From Arachnia rubra (lineage in GTDB: Bacteria; Actinomycetota; Actinomycetes; Propionibacteriales; Propionibacteriaceae): 64,000 nt of DNA. A program made the translations under genes and the position numbers. The notes beneath the pieces were generated by a model. It saw nothing but the letters and a program-made list of their open reading frames with translations, was not told the origin of the DNA and searched no databases. This document shows, piece by piece, positions 27,105-36,021 of this stretch (its first letter is position 1; each line of letters starts with the position of its first letter). The stretch covers positions 1,736,001 to 1,800,000 of the forward strand of contig NZ_AP024463.1 in NCBI RefSeq assembly GCF_019973735.1. The letters are read 5' to 3'.

Positions 27105-30100
27105 TCACTTCGTGGCCGCATCGATGGCAACCCAGTCCAGGCCAGCCGGTGCCAGTGACTGGACGGTGGCCAGCAGGCCGAGACGGGCCGCTCGCAGACT
27201 GGGGTCCTTTGCCATCACGAGGGTCTCGTCGAAGAATCGGGCTATAGGCTTCACCAGCTCCTGTGCGGACTTCGCGAAACCGGAGACAGACAAGCCAGGC
27301 TCCCTGCCTGAAATGATCTGGGCTAGGTCTTTCTCCGCGTCGTCGACCAGGACAGCAGCATCGAAGCCCACCGGCGTGCCCGTCGGCACTATGCGGTTGA
27401 TCCTCACCACAGCTTCCACGACAACCCGCCAGCCGGCGTCCCCGGTCAGGACCTCCAGGTCACGGATCTTCGCATCCGCGTCCGCCGGGCGGGTGGCCGA
27501 GGGCAGGACAGCAGCCACCAGGTCAGCCGAGTGTCCCTCATCGCGCATCAGCTGCGCGTAGCGGCCGGTGATGAACTCCTCAGCCGCGCTCACCGCCTCG
27601 TCTGAGACCTCGATGCCCTGGTTCCTCAATGCCGCGGCTGCTGACAGTAGGCAGTCACGAACACCGATGCCAGCCAGTCCGGGGACCTCGCGCAGGATAC
27701 GGGCAACACCGAGCGCCGCCCGGCGCAACCCGTAGGGGTCGGAGGAACCGGACGGCTTCGCGCCGAGAGCAAACATGGCCATCAGCAGGTCGAAGCGATC
27801 TCCGAGAGCCAGCAGCGCGCCTGGCAGCGAGGCCGGAACCGCATCGGCCGAGGTGTGGGGCTGCTCCATCTCGCGCAGAGCGTCAGCAACCGCCTGCGGC
27901 TCACCTTTGCGGAGCGCATACTCACGCGCCACGAAACCAGCCAGGCTGGTCATCTCGGTGACAAGGTTCGTGGCGAGGTCGTACTTGGCAAGCGCACCCG
28001 CTCGTGTAAGAGTAGCCGCCTGGTCGGCGTTTAGGTGCAGGCCTTCCCCCAGCGTGGAAGCTACGGCCGCGATGCGGCGAGCCCGCTGCCCCATGGAACC
28101 GAGACGATTCTCAAAGGTCAGCTTCTCCAGGCCTGGTACGAATTCCTCGACAGAGTCGGCCTCAAGATCCTGGTTCCAAAAGAACAGGGAATCCTCGTAG
28201 CGTGCCCGGAGCACTGATTCATTACCGGCTGCGACCACGGCTGCGTCGCATATGCCGTTGGCCATGGTGACGAAATAGGGAAGCAGCTTCCCATCGGCGT
28301 CCCGGACCGGGAGGTAGCGCTGATGCTTGGCCATGACGGAAATCAGGATCTGGTCCGGCAACTCCAGATAGCGCTCATCGAAACCGCCGAGCACCCCGAC
28401 GGGTTCCTCCACCAGATTGGCGATCTCATCCACGAGCGCTGGATTGTCTGCGAAGTCGATGGCCCCTCCCACGCTCGCGGCCAGCTTCCCGGCCTGCTCG
28501 ACAACAGCGGCCCGCCGCTGCGAGAAGTCAAGCACGATCCGGCCTGCACTGAGCAAGGGCAGCAGATCATCGGCGGACGCGACCTCGTGGAATCCGACTG
28601 GGATGCCATCGCTGCGCGTCCTGCTGTCAGCGGAGGCTGCGGTGGTGCGTTGCAGATAGGTCTTCCGGCCTGCGGCAATCTCCGAGATGCGGGCCGGAAC
28701 CACCTGATTGCCCCAGAGAGCAACCAGCCAGCGAATGGCCCGGGAGAAGGACAGCTTCGGATCGCACCAGCGCATGTTCTTCTCAGCACGCAGCCCCAAG
28801 ACACAGTCCTCGACGACGCCCCTCAGCACCTCAAGAGCACTCTTGCCAGGCGATTCGACGGCGACACAGGCATGCTCGGCACCGTTCACCTCAGCCTTAA
28901 TGACCTGCTCCAGACAGACGCCCTGGCCACGCATGAAACCCTGCAGCGGTTTGGCAGGGTTGCCGTCGGCGTCGAAGGAGGCAGCCCACTTCGGTCCCTT
29001 CCGCAGGTTTGTGGCATCGGGTTCGTGGGCAGCGACCTCCGCGACGGTGGCCACGATACGCCGGGGCGTACCCTCGACGGTGATCTCACCGTGGCTCAGG
29101 CGTGAGGCCGCGAGCCCGGCAGTGACCGCATCTCGCACAGCCCGTACCGTGGGGGCGACAACATGCGGGGGCAGCTCTTCAAGCCCGATCTCCAGCACAA
29201 AACTCTGGGGCTGACTGGTACCGGGTTCCTCGGCCATGGGTTCATGGCCGCCCGGGGTCTGCCCTGCGGACTTGAGCAGCGGGAATCCGAGCTCCTCCCG
29301 CCTCTCCACCCACAGCGCAGCGGTGTCACGCATCAGGCGGCGCATGGTACTAAAGGCCTGGGCGCGCTCTGTGGTGGAGATGGCGCCGCGGGCATCGAGG
29401 ATGTTGAAGGCGTGGCTCGACTTCAGGATGTAGGTGTGGGCGGGCACCGGCAGCCGAGCCTCGACCATGCGGGTGGCCTCCGAGACATAGTCCTCGTAGA
29501 GCCGTCGGTTGACCTCAATATCGGCATCATCCAGGTAGTAGCGGCTCATCTCGTACTCCTGCTGGCCGAAGGCCTCACCGTAGGTGACGATGCTGCCGTC
29601 GGCCTTGCGCGCATATGCGATGTCCTTGAAATGCGTGACGCCCTGCTGCGCCATCAGGATGCGCTCCATGCCGTAGGTCAGTTCAACCGGGATCGGCCCC
29701 AGATCCTGCCCACCGACCTGCTGGAAATAGGTGAACTGCGTGATCTCCATGCCATCCAGCCATACCTCCCAGCCAAGCCCCCATGCTCCGATCGCTGGCT
29801 GGGCCCAGTTGTCCTCGACGAAACGCACGTCGTGGGCGTCGAGGTCGATCCCGAGGGCCTCCAGCGACCCGAGGTAGAGCTCCTGCGGGTCGCCGGGTTC
29901 GGGTTTCAGGATCACCTGAAACTGGGTAAACGTCTGAATACGCATCGGGTTCTCGCCATAGCGGGAGTCGTCGGGGCGCACCGACGGCTCCACGTAGGCC
30001 ACATCCCACGGCTCAGGGCCAAGCACCCGCAGCACCGTCGCCGGGTTCATGGTGCCGGCCCCCACTTCCGAGTTGTAGGGCTGCCAGGTCAGGCAGCCGC

Positions 30101-30152
30101 GCGAGGTCCAGTAGTCGGACAGGATCCGGAGGGCGTCTTGCATCGTCAGCAC
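27105..30152 (-). CDS. glyQS: Glycine--tRNA ligase, fused alpha and beta subunits
   Basis: This 1015-residue protein joins the bacterial alpha subunit (about 1-300; SRGCLTWQPYNSEVGAGTMN, PSVRPDDSRYGENP, catalytic core) to the beta subunit (about 320-1015; FVLEIGLEELPPHVVAP, an HD-like and anticodon-binding tail ending VMAKDPSLRAARLGLL). Most actinobacteria use the unrelated single-chain, eukaryote-like GlyRS, so this is unusual. The start is a GTG at 30152, giving the family-typical MLTMQDAL; TAGTCT lies 6 nt upstream, pointing to a leaderless mRNA. ATG at 30143 is the alternative. The DUF885 gene ends 9 bp upstream. Confidence 0.92.
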   Translation of the reverse strand: MLTMQDALRILSDYWTSRGCLTWQPYNSEVGAGTMNPATVLRVLGPEPWDVAYVEPSVRPDDSRYGENPMRIQTFTQFQVILKPEPGDPQELYLGSLEALGIDLDAHDVRFVEDNWAQPAIGAWGLGWEVWLDGMEITQFTYFQQVGGQDLGPIPVELTYGMERILMAQQGVTHFKDIAYARKADGSIVTYGEAFGQQEYEMSRYYLDDADIEVNRRLYEDYVSEATRMVEARLPVPAHTYILKSSHAFNILDARGAISTTERAQAFSTMRRLMRDTAALWVERREELGFPLLKSAGQTPGGHEPMAEEPGTSQPQSFVLEIGLEELPPHVVAPTVRAVRDAVTAGLAASRLSHGEITVEGTPRRIVATVAEVAAHEPDATNLRKGPKWAASFDADGNPAKPLQGFMRGQGVCLEQVIKAEVNGAEHACVAVESPGKSALEVLRGVVEDCVLGLRAEKNMRWCDPKLSFSRAIRWLVALWGNQVVPARISEIAAGRKTYLQRTTAASADSRTRSDGIPVGFHEVASADDLLPLLSAGRIVLDFSQRRAAVVEQAGKLAASVGGAIDFADNPALVDEIANLVEEPVGVLGGFDERYLELPDQILISVMAKHQRYLPVRDADGKLLPYFVTMANGICDAAVVAAGNESVLRARYEDSLFFWNQDLEADSVEEFVPGLEKLTFENRLGSMGQRARRIAAVASTLGEGLHLNADQAATLTRAGALAKYDLATNLVTEMTSLAGFVAREYALRKGEPQAVADALREMEQPHTSADAVPASLPGALLALGDRFDLLMAMFALGAKPSGSSDPYGLRRAALGVARILREVPGLAGIGVRDCLLSAAAALRNQGIEVSDEAVSAAEEFITGRYAQLMRDEGHSADLVAAVLPSATRPADADAKIRDLEVLTGDAGWRVVVEAVVRINRIVPTGTPVGFDAAVLVDDAEKDLAQIISGREPGLSVSGFAKSAQELVKPIARFFDETLVMAKDPSLRAARLGLLATVQSLAPAGLDWVAIDAATK

Positions 30153-30161
30153 CGGGCCAGA

Positions 30162-31814
30162 CTACCCGGCCAGCACCTCGCGCAGCACGTCAAGTGGCAG
30201 CGAACCGACAGCCAGGGCACGGTCATGGAAGTCGCGCAGATCGAAATCCGCTCCCGCGCGTGAGGCAGCGTCGTCGCGCAGCTCCTCCCAGATCCGCTGG
30301 CCGATCCGGTAGCTGGGGGCCTGCCCCGGCCAGCTGAGGTAACGGTGGAACTCGAAGCGCAGCTGGTTCTCCTCCATCGCTACGTTGTCTCGCAGCAGCT
30401 GCCAGCACTTGTCGTAGTCCCAGATGCCGCCGCCATAGCGTTCGAAGACGGGTTTACCGAGATGAATCCCCAGGTCCAGGACGACGCGGGTGGCGCGCAG
30501 CCGCTGTCCGTCGAGCATGCCGAGGCGCTCCCCCGGATTCAGGAAGCCGAACTCGTCCATGAGCCGTTCCGCGTAGAGCGCCCATCCCTCGCCATGCCCG
30601 GAGACCCAGCACACCAGGGAACGCCACCGGTTGAGATTTTCTGCCTGGGCGACAGCCTGGCCGACCTGCAGGTGATGCCCAGGCACACCCTCGTGGTGAA
30701 CGGTGGTCTTCTCCTGCCAGGTGGTGAACTCCGTCACCCCTTCCGGCACGGACCACCACATGCGGCCAGGACGGGAGAAATCAGCCGACGGACCCGTGTA
30801 GTAGATACCGCCAGTAGCCGAGGGCGCGATCATGCCTTCAATAGTGCGCACCCGCGGGTCGAGGGTGAAGTATCTCCCATCAAGGGCTGAGATGGCCTCG
30901 TCGGCGGTGCGCTGCATCCAGTCACGCAGCGCGTCGGTGCCATGGATCAGGTTGGCGGGGTCGGCGTTCAGCTGGGCGATCGCGTCGGCGACGGTAGCCG
31001 AGGAACCGGCGATCTCCCTGGCGAGAGCCTCCTGTTCCGCAGTGATCGCGGCGAGGGATTCCACCCCCCATTCGTAGGTCTCATCGAAGCCGATCCTCGC
31101 GCCGAGGAACTCCCTGGAGGCCCGCTGGTAGCGTTCGCGCCCCACAGCATCGGCCTTACGCGCAGCGGGAGCCAGCTCCGTTGTAAGGAACCGCCCCAGG
31201 TTCCCGAAGGCCTCCGCGGCGATTCCGGCCGCACGTTCCAGCTCACCTCTGAGTGCTCCGCTGCGTCCGGAACCGGCCGCCAGCTCATGGAATCGCGAGT
31301 CCTGACCTGACAGAGCTGCGGCCTGGGCCGCGGCATCGACCACGGCGCGGCGAGCCGGGACAATACCCCGGCTGATTCCCTCCCGCAGGGACTCGATGTA
31401 GCCGTCCAGGGCCTCGGACATAGCCGCCATACGGGAGGCCACGTTGGCCCAGTCGCTGTCGGTCTTCGTGGGCATCAGGTCGAAGATGTCCCGCAGCCAC
31501 TGGATGGGTGAGTCGATGTTGTTGACCGCGGCCAGTTGGTCCCCGGCTTCGATGCTTTCCAGCTCTAGCCCGAGCCGCTCGGTCATGGCCGCAGCGGTGA
31601 CCTCGTCAGCCTCATCCACCTTCGGCGCCTCCCTGACCAGGTGGAGTGTCCTACGCAGTTCGTCAGCCCAGCGGCCGGTGGCTTCCGGCGAGAAGTCGGG
31701 CAGTTCGTGGTCATGCCCGGGCAGGCCGCACCAGGTGGCGTTGAGCGGGTTATGAGACGCGAGAGCGTCGACATGGGCCTCGGCGACGGCATCGAGAGAA
31801 GTGGGGGTACGCAT
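30162..31814 (-). CDS. DUF885 family protein, probable metal-dependent hydrolase
   Basis: This 550-residue protein carries the DUF885 hallmark HHEGVPGHHLQ (a relaxed HExxH-like zinc motif) near residue 395, with SGHGEGWALYAERLMDEFGF after it supplying a likely third ligand, Glu. Members are thought to be M32-like or gluzincin-type peptidases, but substrates are unknown. There is no signal peptide. The ATG at 31814 has TAGGTT 7 nt upstream and no ribosome binding site, suggesting a leaderless start. It lies 10 bp after the GT2-GtrA gene and 9 bp before GlyRS. Confidence 0.85.
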   Translation of the reverse strand: MRTPTSLDAVAEAHVDALASHNPLNATWCGLPGHDHELPDFSPEATGRWADELRRTLHLVREAPKVDEADEVTAAAMTERLGLELESIEAGDQLAAVNNIDSPIQWLRDIFDLMPTKTDSDWANVASRMAAMSEALDGYIESLREGISRGIVPARRAVVDAAAQAAALSGQDSRFHELAAGSGRSGALRGELERAAGIAAEAFGNLGRFLTTELAPAARKADAVGRERYQRASREFLGARIGFDETYEWGVESLAAITAEQEALAREIAGSSATVADAIAQLNADPANLIHGTDALRDWMQRTADEAISALDGRYFTLDPRVRTIEGMIAPSATGGIYYTGPSADFSRPGRMWWSVPEGVTEFTTWQEKTTVHHEGVPGHHLQVGQAVAQAENLNRWRSLVCWVSGHGEGWALYAERLMDEFGFLNPGERLGMLDGQRLRATRVVLDLGIHLGKPVFERYGGGIWDYDKCWQLLRDNVAMEENQLRFEFHRYLSWPGQAPSYRIGQRIWEELRDDAASRAGADFDLRDFHDRALAVGSLPLDVLREVLAG

Positions 31815-31824
31815 GAAACTCAAC

Positions 31825-32865
31825 CTATCGGGTGACCAGGTGCCGGCTGCGGGCATTTGCCCTCTTGTGAGTGAACACCAGGGCACGCTGGGCTGCGAAA
31901 CTGACGACGAAGAGTGTCACCTCCGTCACCAACTTCGCCAGGACCAGCGGCATCAGCATGGACAGGGTCCGCAGCAGCACATAGTTGGCGGCCAGGATCC
32001 CGCACGCCAGGGCCGCGTACCGCAACGGAGTGCTGCGGTCGCCGTCGCGGAACACCGCATGCCGGTTGAGAAGATAGTTGACGGTGGCTGACAGCACCCG
32101 GGCGGCAATCACGCTGGCTAGGAGATTGTGGGTCACCGCCATCAGGACCAGCAGGGCCACGAAGTCGACGGCGAAGCCCGCCAGCGACGATCCGGCAAAG
32201 GCCAGCAGGGGACGGTAAACCCGCCACGAGTCCTGGACCGGGCGGAAGTGAGAGCTCTTGTTGCCGTGCAGATAGACAGTCTCAATCTCGATCTCCCGGA
32301 TGCCTATCCCAGCCTGCCTGGCCTGGAGCAGCAGCGACAGCTCGTACTCGAAACGCTCCCCCGGGATGGTTCCGAGCCATTCGAGCAGGCTCGGCGGGTA
32401 GCCGCGCAGCCCGGTCTGGGTGTCACCCACCCGGATCGCGGTCAGGGTCTTGAACAGCCAGGAGGTCACCTTGTTCCCGACGGCGCTGCGCAGTGGCACC
32501 TGACCCGTGAAACGGCGTCCCCCCAGCACCATCTCGCGGGATTCAACATCCACCTCATGAGCCACACGCATGATGTCGGGTACTTTGTGCTGCCCATCCG
32601 AGTCGGCGCAGACGACCGCCTCACCCAGGTAGTGTCTCCTCGCGATGGCGAACCCGGTTTTCAACGCGTGGCCTTTCCCCCGGTTGACAGGGTAGCGGTG
32701 CACGGTGGCGCCATGGATGCGCGCCAGTGCGAAGATTTCGTCGAAGTCAGGACCGGAGCCGTCATCTACGACCAACACGTCGGGAACGGATGGCTGGGAC
32801 CGCAACTCACGGATGAGCGAGATGAGTGAGTCTCCGGGCTCATAGGCGGGAATGAGGACGAGCAT
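31825..32865 (-). CDS. Family 2 glycosyltransferase fused to a GtrA-like membrane domain
   Basis: This 346-residue protein starts MLVLIPAYEPGDSLISLIRE (ATG 32865, GGAAAG upstream). Residues 1-220 are a GT-A domain with VVDDGSGPDF, CADSDGQHK (metal-binding DSD) and GLRGYP, as in polyprenyl-phosphate sugar transferases. Residues about 230-340 form four membrane helices of the GtrA type (SLAGFAVDFVALLVLMAV, VIAARVLSATVNYLLNRHAV). The fusion would make a lipid-linked sugar and move it across the membrane for glycosylating surface polymers. It begins 4 bp after the phosphodiester glycosidase gene. Confidence 0.9.
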   Translation of the reverse strand: MLVLIPAYEPGDSLISLIRELRSQPSVPDVLVVDDGSGPDFDEIFALARIHGATVHRYPVNRGKGHALKTGFAIARRHYLGEAVVCADSDGQHKVPDIMRVAHEVDVESREMVLGGRRFTGQVPLRSAVGNKVTSWLFKTLTAIRVGDTQTGLRGYPPSLLEWLGTIPGERFEYELSLLLQARQAGIGIREIEIETVYLHGNKSSHFRPVQDSWRVYRPLLAFAGSSLAGFAVDFVALLVLMAVTHNLLASVIAARVLSATVNYLLNRHAVFRDGDRSTPLRYAALACGILAANYVLLRTLSMLMPLVLAKLVTEVTLFVVSFAAQRALVFTHKRANARSRHLVTR

Positions 32866-32869
32866 GGTG

Positions 32870-33841
32870 TCACTTTCCAATCCACAGGATGTCGCTGGTG
32901 CCACGTTCCCTGTTCTTGCCGAGCGGGTTGTTGACGAGGGATCCGTTGAAGACCATCTGGGAAGAGCCACCGCCGTCGAGGTTGTAGGCCACCTGTGCGC
33001 CCAGCTCCACAAAAAGCTGGGCGAAGCCGGTCATGGTGACTCCGTTGCTGTAACCAGAGGCCCGCCCGTCGACCACGATGAAGACGAAATGATTCGCGGC
33101 GATCATCCCCAGTCCGGTCCTGGGCTGGGCGCCCTGGATGGAGTGGTTGCCGAAGTTGGTGTCGATCTCAAGCTGGTCGATGCCGGAGACGGCTGCTCCC
33201 CCATCGACGAGCGTGGGACCGAAGGAAAGCGTCTGCCAGGCGCCGTCGGAGATCAGCTTTGCGGCATTGGTCGCGGTCTCGTCATAGCTGATCATGGAGC
33301 CGTCGCGCATGATCGCCAGTCCCTGCCGGGCCGGTTCATCCCGGAACGCGACACCATCGCGGATAATGATCCCGGTGTCACGGAACCCGTAGTAGTCGCC
33401 GTTGATGGCAAACAGCGCCCCGGCGCTTTGGGCAATTGCCGTCGGGTACTCGATGATGTTGGTGCCGAACGTGTTCTTCGCGAAGGCATTGCGTACAGCA
33501 GTGACATCATTCAGCCTCACATCAGCCACGAACCAGGCCATGGCTGAATTCCCGGACCCAGAAGAATGGGACGTTATCGTGATCTGCCGGTCGCTGGAGG
33601 TGTAAGTCGTGCCATCAATGACCCCGTCCCCGGCTGAGGTGGCACCGGTCGTGGCGGAACCGCTGTTCTGGGTACCTGGCAGTCCCTGATAGTCAGAGGC
33701 GGAGGTGACATCGGCATGCTCGATCAGGTAACGGTCGAGGGCCCAGGCCGTGCCGCCCACGGCGGCAACTCCCACAGCACCCGCGGAACCGGTGATGAGG
33801 GCTCGGCGGGACAGGGGCGGTGCGGGTCGTGATTTCGTCAT
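32870..33841 (-). CDS. Secreted phosphodiester glycosidase (NAGPA domain) protein
   Basis: This 323-residue protein begins MTKSRPAPPLSRRALITGSA. The twin arginines before a hydrophobic stretch resemble a Tat signal, with AWA as the likely cleavage region. The mature part has LFAINGDYYGF, GPTLVDGG, TGLGMIAANHFVFIVVDGR and YNLDGGGSSQMVFNG, the conserved block of the NAGPA/DUF2233 family acting on sugar phosphodiesters and tied to exopolysaccharide or wall polymer metabolism. GAGGGTG precedes the ATG at 33841. It heads a minus-strand run with GT2-GtrA. Confidence 0.85.
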   Translation of the reverse strand: MTKSRPAPPLSRRALITGSAGAVGVAAVGGTAWALDRYLIEHADVTSASDYQGLPGTQNSGSATTGATSAGDGVIDGTTYTSSDRQITITSHSSGSGNSAMAWFVADVRLNDVTAVRNAFAKNTFGTNIIEYPTAIAQSAGALFAINGDYYGFRDTGIIIRDGVAFRDEPARQGLAIMRDGSMISYDETATNAAKLISDGAWQTLSFGPTLVDGGAAVSGIDQLEIDTNFGNHSIQGAQPRTGLGMIAANHFVFIVVDGRASGYSNGVTMTGFAQLFVELGAQVAYNLDGGGSSQMVFNGSLVNNPLGKNRERGTSDILWIGK

Positions 33842-33930
33842 GCCAGACACCCTCGCGAACCGCCCTGTGGGAAGCCTGTGGTGACGCTGCGCGCGCGGCA
33901 TGAGCATCCCCGCTACACTTGTCCCCGCTC

Positions 33931-34007
33931 GGGGCGTTAGCTCAGCCGGTCAGAGCAAGGGACTCATAATCCCTGGGTCGCGGGTTCGAGCCCCGCACGC
34001 CCCACCA
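33931..34007 (+). tRNA. tRNA with CAT anticodon (Met or lysidine-type Ile2)
   Basis: Acceptor stem GGGGCGT (33931-33937) pairs with ACGCCCC (33997-34003), discriminator A34004, and CCA is encoded (34005-34007). Anticodon loop CTCATAA gives CAT, and the T-arm is CGGGTTCGAGCCCCG. I cannot tell elongator Met from Ile2 (lysidine-modified) by eye. TACACT at 33914-33919 is a good -10 box for it. Confidence 0.9.
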
Positions 34008-34030
34008 ATCACCCGAGGCACCTGCCGCTA

Positions 34031-35269
34031 TCAGTACTGCTGCCATAGAACTTGCCCCGCTGCATCCAGGATGACGACGGCTGGCTTATTTACAAGACTG
34101 ATTTCGACTGTGAGCTGATGAACACGGTCCTTTGAAATAGCCCTGTACACGCACCGGGTGTTGTCGAGTTCAGACATCTCACTCGCTGCGGTGACCAGCC
34201 AAGGATGACGGCGACGCAGCCCTATCAGCTCCTGGTGAGCCCGGTAGATGTTCTCCCCCCAGGGCGCCAACAGCGAAGGATCGTCGGGCATGCCAGGGCG
34301 GATAGCGTCGTCTCCCCCAAGACATTCCTCCTTGATTCCAATGAAACCCTGCTCATCCCCGTAGTAGATAGAAGGCACTCCACCGAGCGTGAGAAGGATC
34401 GCCACCGCGCTGACTGCCCCATCCGCCCCGATCACACTGGCTATCCGAGTGACATCGTGGTTTCCGACGAACGTGTGTGGCGTGAAGTTCGCCAGAAACT
34501 CATTGTGACGTTTCAGCGCCCAGTCGAGTTCAAAGAGGTTCCGATCCCTGATGCTGGACCAGATTGCCTTCCACAACTCGTACTGCGTCACCGAATCGAC
34601 ACTCGATTCAGCGACGAACTTGGAGTAGTCGCCGTGGATGACCTCTCCCAGGAACCAGGCATCGGGGTAATCAGCGCGCACTACCGGCAGGACCCGCGCC
34701 CAGAAGTCGGGACTGATGGAATAGGCGGCATCGAGCCGCCATCCGTCGATCCCGCGTTCCAACCAGTGTTTCATGACAGCGACGGTATAATTCGCTGCCT
34801 GTTCACCAGCGTGGTTCAGCCGCACAAGTGAGGAATGACCTTCGAAGACTCGAGGAACAGGTCTTCCTGAGGTCCAGTCGATATCGAACAGCTCGGCCGC
34901 AGGGTCTTCCTTGCCCTCCTGTAGAGCACGAACAACACCGGGGTGTTGTGCTCCAACGTGGCTGAACACTCCATCCAAGAGGATGCGCAGGCCACGTTTC
35001 TTACAAGCAGAAACCAAAGCTTCAAAAGTTTCCTCCCCACCCAGGCGTGGGTCAATCCGAAACTGGTCGGTCGTGTCATAGCCATGCGTCTGCGAAGCGA
35101 ATACCGGTCCCAACAGCAGGCCAGATGCTCCCAGTTCGATGGCATAGTCGAGCCATGCGAGCAGCTTGCGCATTCTCGGCGCCGGGGCTGGGTCTTCCTC
35201 CCGGAACGGGGCCCCGCAGAACCCCAGGGGGTAGACCTGCCACCAGATTGCATGATCAATCCACTCCAT
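34031..35269 (-). CDS. GH13 alpha-amylase family glycoside hydrolase
   Basis: This 412-residue protein has the four GH13 conserved regions: DGVFSHVG, GWRLDAAY (nucleophile Asp), LGEVIHG (acid/base Glu) and FVGNHDVTR (transition-state Asp). No signal peptide, so it is probably a cytosolic maltodextrin- or alpha-glucoside-processing enzyme. It is short, with a reduced C-terminal beta domain. AGGAGTGTGTC precedes the ATG at 35269. It is divergent from a TetR regulator across a 70-bp gap with a perfect operator-like repeat, so that regulator probably controls it. Confidence 0.9.
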   Translation of the reverse strand: MEWIDHAIWWQVYPLGFCGAPFREEDPAPAPRMRKLLAWLDYAIELGASGLLLGPVFASQTHGYDTTDQFRIDPRLGGEETFEALVSACKKRGLRILLDGVFSHVGAQHPGVVRALQEGKEDPAAELFDIDWTSGRPVPRVFEGHSSLVRLNHAGEQAANYTVAVMKHWLERGIDGWRLDAAYSISPDFWARVLPVVRADYPDAWFLGEVIHGDYSKFVAESSVDSVTQYELWKAIWSSIRDRNLFELDWALKRHNEFLANFTPHTFVGNHDVTRIASVIGADGAVSAVAILLTLGGVPSIYYGDEQGFIGIKEECLGGDDAIRPGMPDDPSLLAPWGENIYRAHQELIGLRRRHPWLVTAASEMSELDNTRCVYRAISKDRVHQLTVEISLVNKPAVVILDAAGQVLWQQY

Positions 35270-35292
35270 GACACACTCCTACTGAATCGAGA

Positions 35293-35309
35293 TCACTAAT
35301 TCTTAGTGA
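35293..35309. promoter_or_regulatory. Inverted-repeat operator between GH13 and tetR genes
   Basis: TCACTAA-TTC-TTAGTGA is a perfect 7-bp inverted repeat with a 3-nt spacer. A further half-site TCACTA begins at 35317, so GTGA (35306) and TCAC (35317) form a second, wider pair. It lies between the two divergent starts (35269 and 35340), where a TetR dimer would block both promoters. Confidence 0.65.
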
Positions 35310-35339
35310 ACTTACATCACTAGGGATAGGGTAAGCAAC

Positions 35340-35951
35340 ATGGCACGTACCGACCGCAAGCCCCGCCGGAGACTCGACCCCTGCTCGCGTCGCACTGCGA
35401 TCCTGGAAATGGCAGCCAAGACATTCGCAGTCCAGCCTTACAACGAGGTGACGATCTCTTCTATCGCCGACAGCGTGGGAGCATCGAGCGCCCTGGTCTA
35501 CCGCTATTTCGACGGCAAGGAAGGCCTCTACGCTGAGGTGGTGCGCTCGGCCATCACAAACCTGATGACCAAACAAGCAGATGCACTGGCAGAGCTTCCT
35601 GCCGGAACCCCTGTCCGCGATCAGGTCCAGGTAGCCAGCATCGTCTACCTTGACCACATCGCCAGCCATCCCGAGGCCTGGGCGCTACCGCTAAGACAAC
35701 CAGATGGCGAGCCGCAAGCCGCTGCAACGCTACGTTCTCAGGCCCGCAGGAAATACATCAAATATTTAGAGGATCTGCTCCCCCCAAGCAGACAGCCACG
35801 TCATACCTATGCCCTATGGGGTTACCTTGGGTTCATCGATGCCGCCTGCCTGCGCTGGGTCGAAAACGGTTGTCCTAAGGATGAAAGATGGCCATTGATT
35901 GACTCTGCATTAGGTGCTCTTGAGGGCGCACTGGGTGATTGGGCCGCATAG
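35340..35951 (+). CDS. TetR-family transcriptional regulator
   Basis: This 203-residue protein has a typical N-terminal helix-turn-helix: RTAILEMAAKTFAVQPYNE, then VTISSIADSVGASSALVYRYF, and a variable C-terminal ligand domain. The N-terminus is highly basic (RTDRKPRRRLD). TAGGGT ends 7 nt before the ATG, consistent with a leaderless transcript. By position it should autoregulate and control the divergent GH13 gene; the ligand is unknown. Confidence 0.9.
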   Translation: MARTDRKPRRRLDPCSRRTAILEMAAKTFAVQPYNEVTISSIADSVGASSALVYRYFDGKEGLYAEVVRSAITNLMTKQADALAELPAGTPVRDQVQVASIVYLDHIASHPEAWALPLRQPDGEPQAAATLRSQARRKYIKYLEDLLPPSRQPRHTYALWGYLGFIDAACLRWVENGCPKDERWPLIDSALGALEGALGDWAA

Positions 35952-35955
35952 TACA

Positions 35956-36000
35956 AAGACCGCTCTGCGAGCGACCATTAGTCGCCCGCAGAGCGGTCTT
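35956..36000. terminator. Bidirectional terminator between tetR and the surface protein gene
   Basis: Arms 35956-35969 (AAGACCGCTCTGCG) and 35987-36000 are a perfect 14-bp inverted repeat; a second stem GCGAC/GTCGC forms inside the loop. It sits between the convergent stops at 35951 and 36022 and can serve both strands. Confidence 0.8.
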
Positions 36001-36021
36001 CACCAGTTCTGGCTCAGCCCG

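Noticed and set aside
30153..30260. Glycine riboswitch or T-box before GlyRS
   Set aside because: The gap to the upstream gene is only 9 bp and holds no such structure.
28323..30263. Plus-strand ORFs over the GlyRS gene
   Set aside because: They are shadows of the fused GlyRS coding strand, which has clear family motifs throughout.
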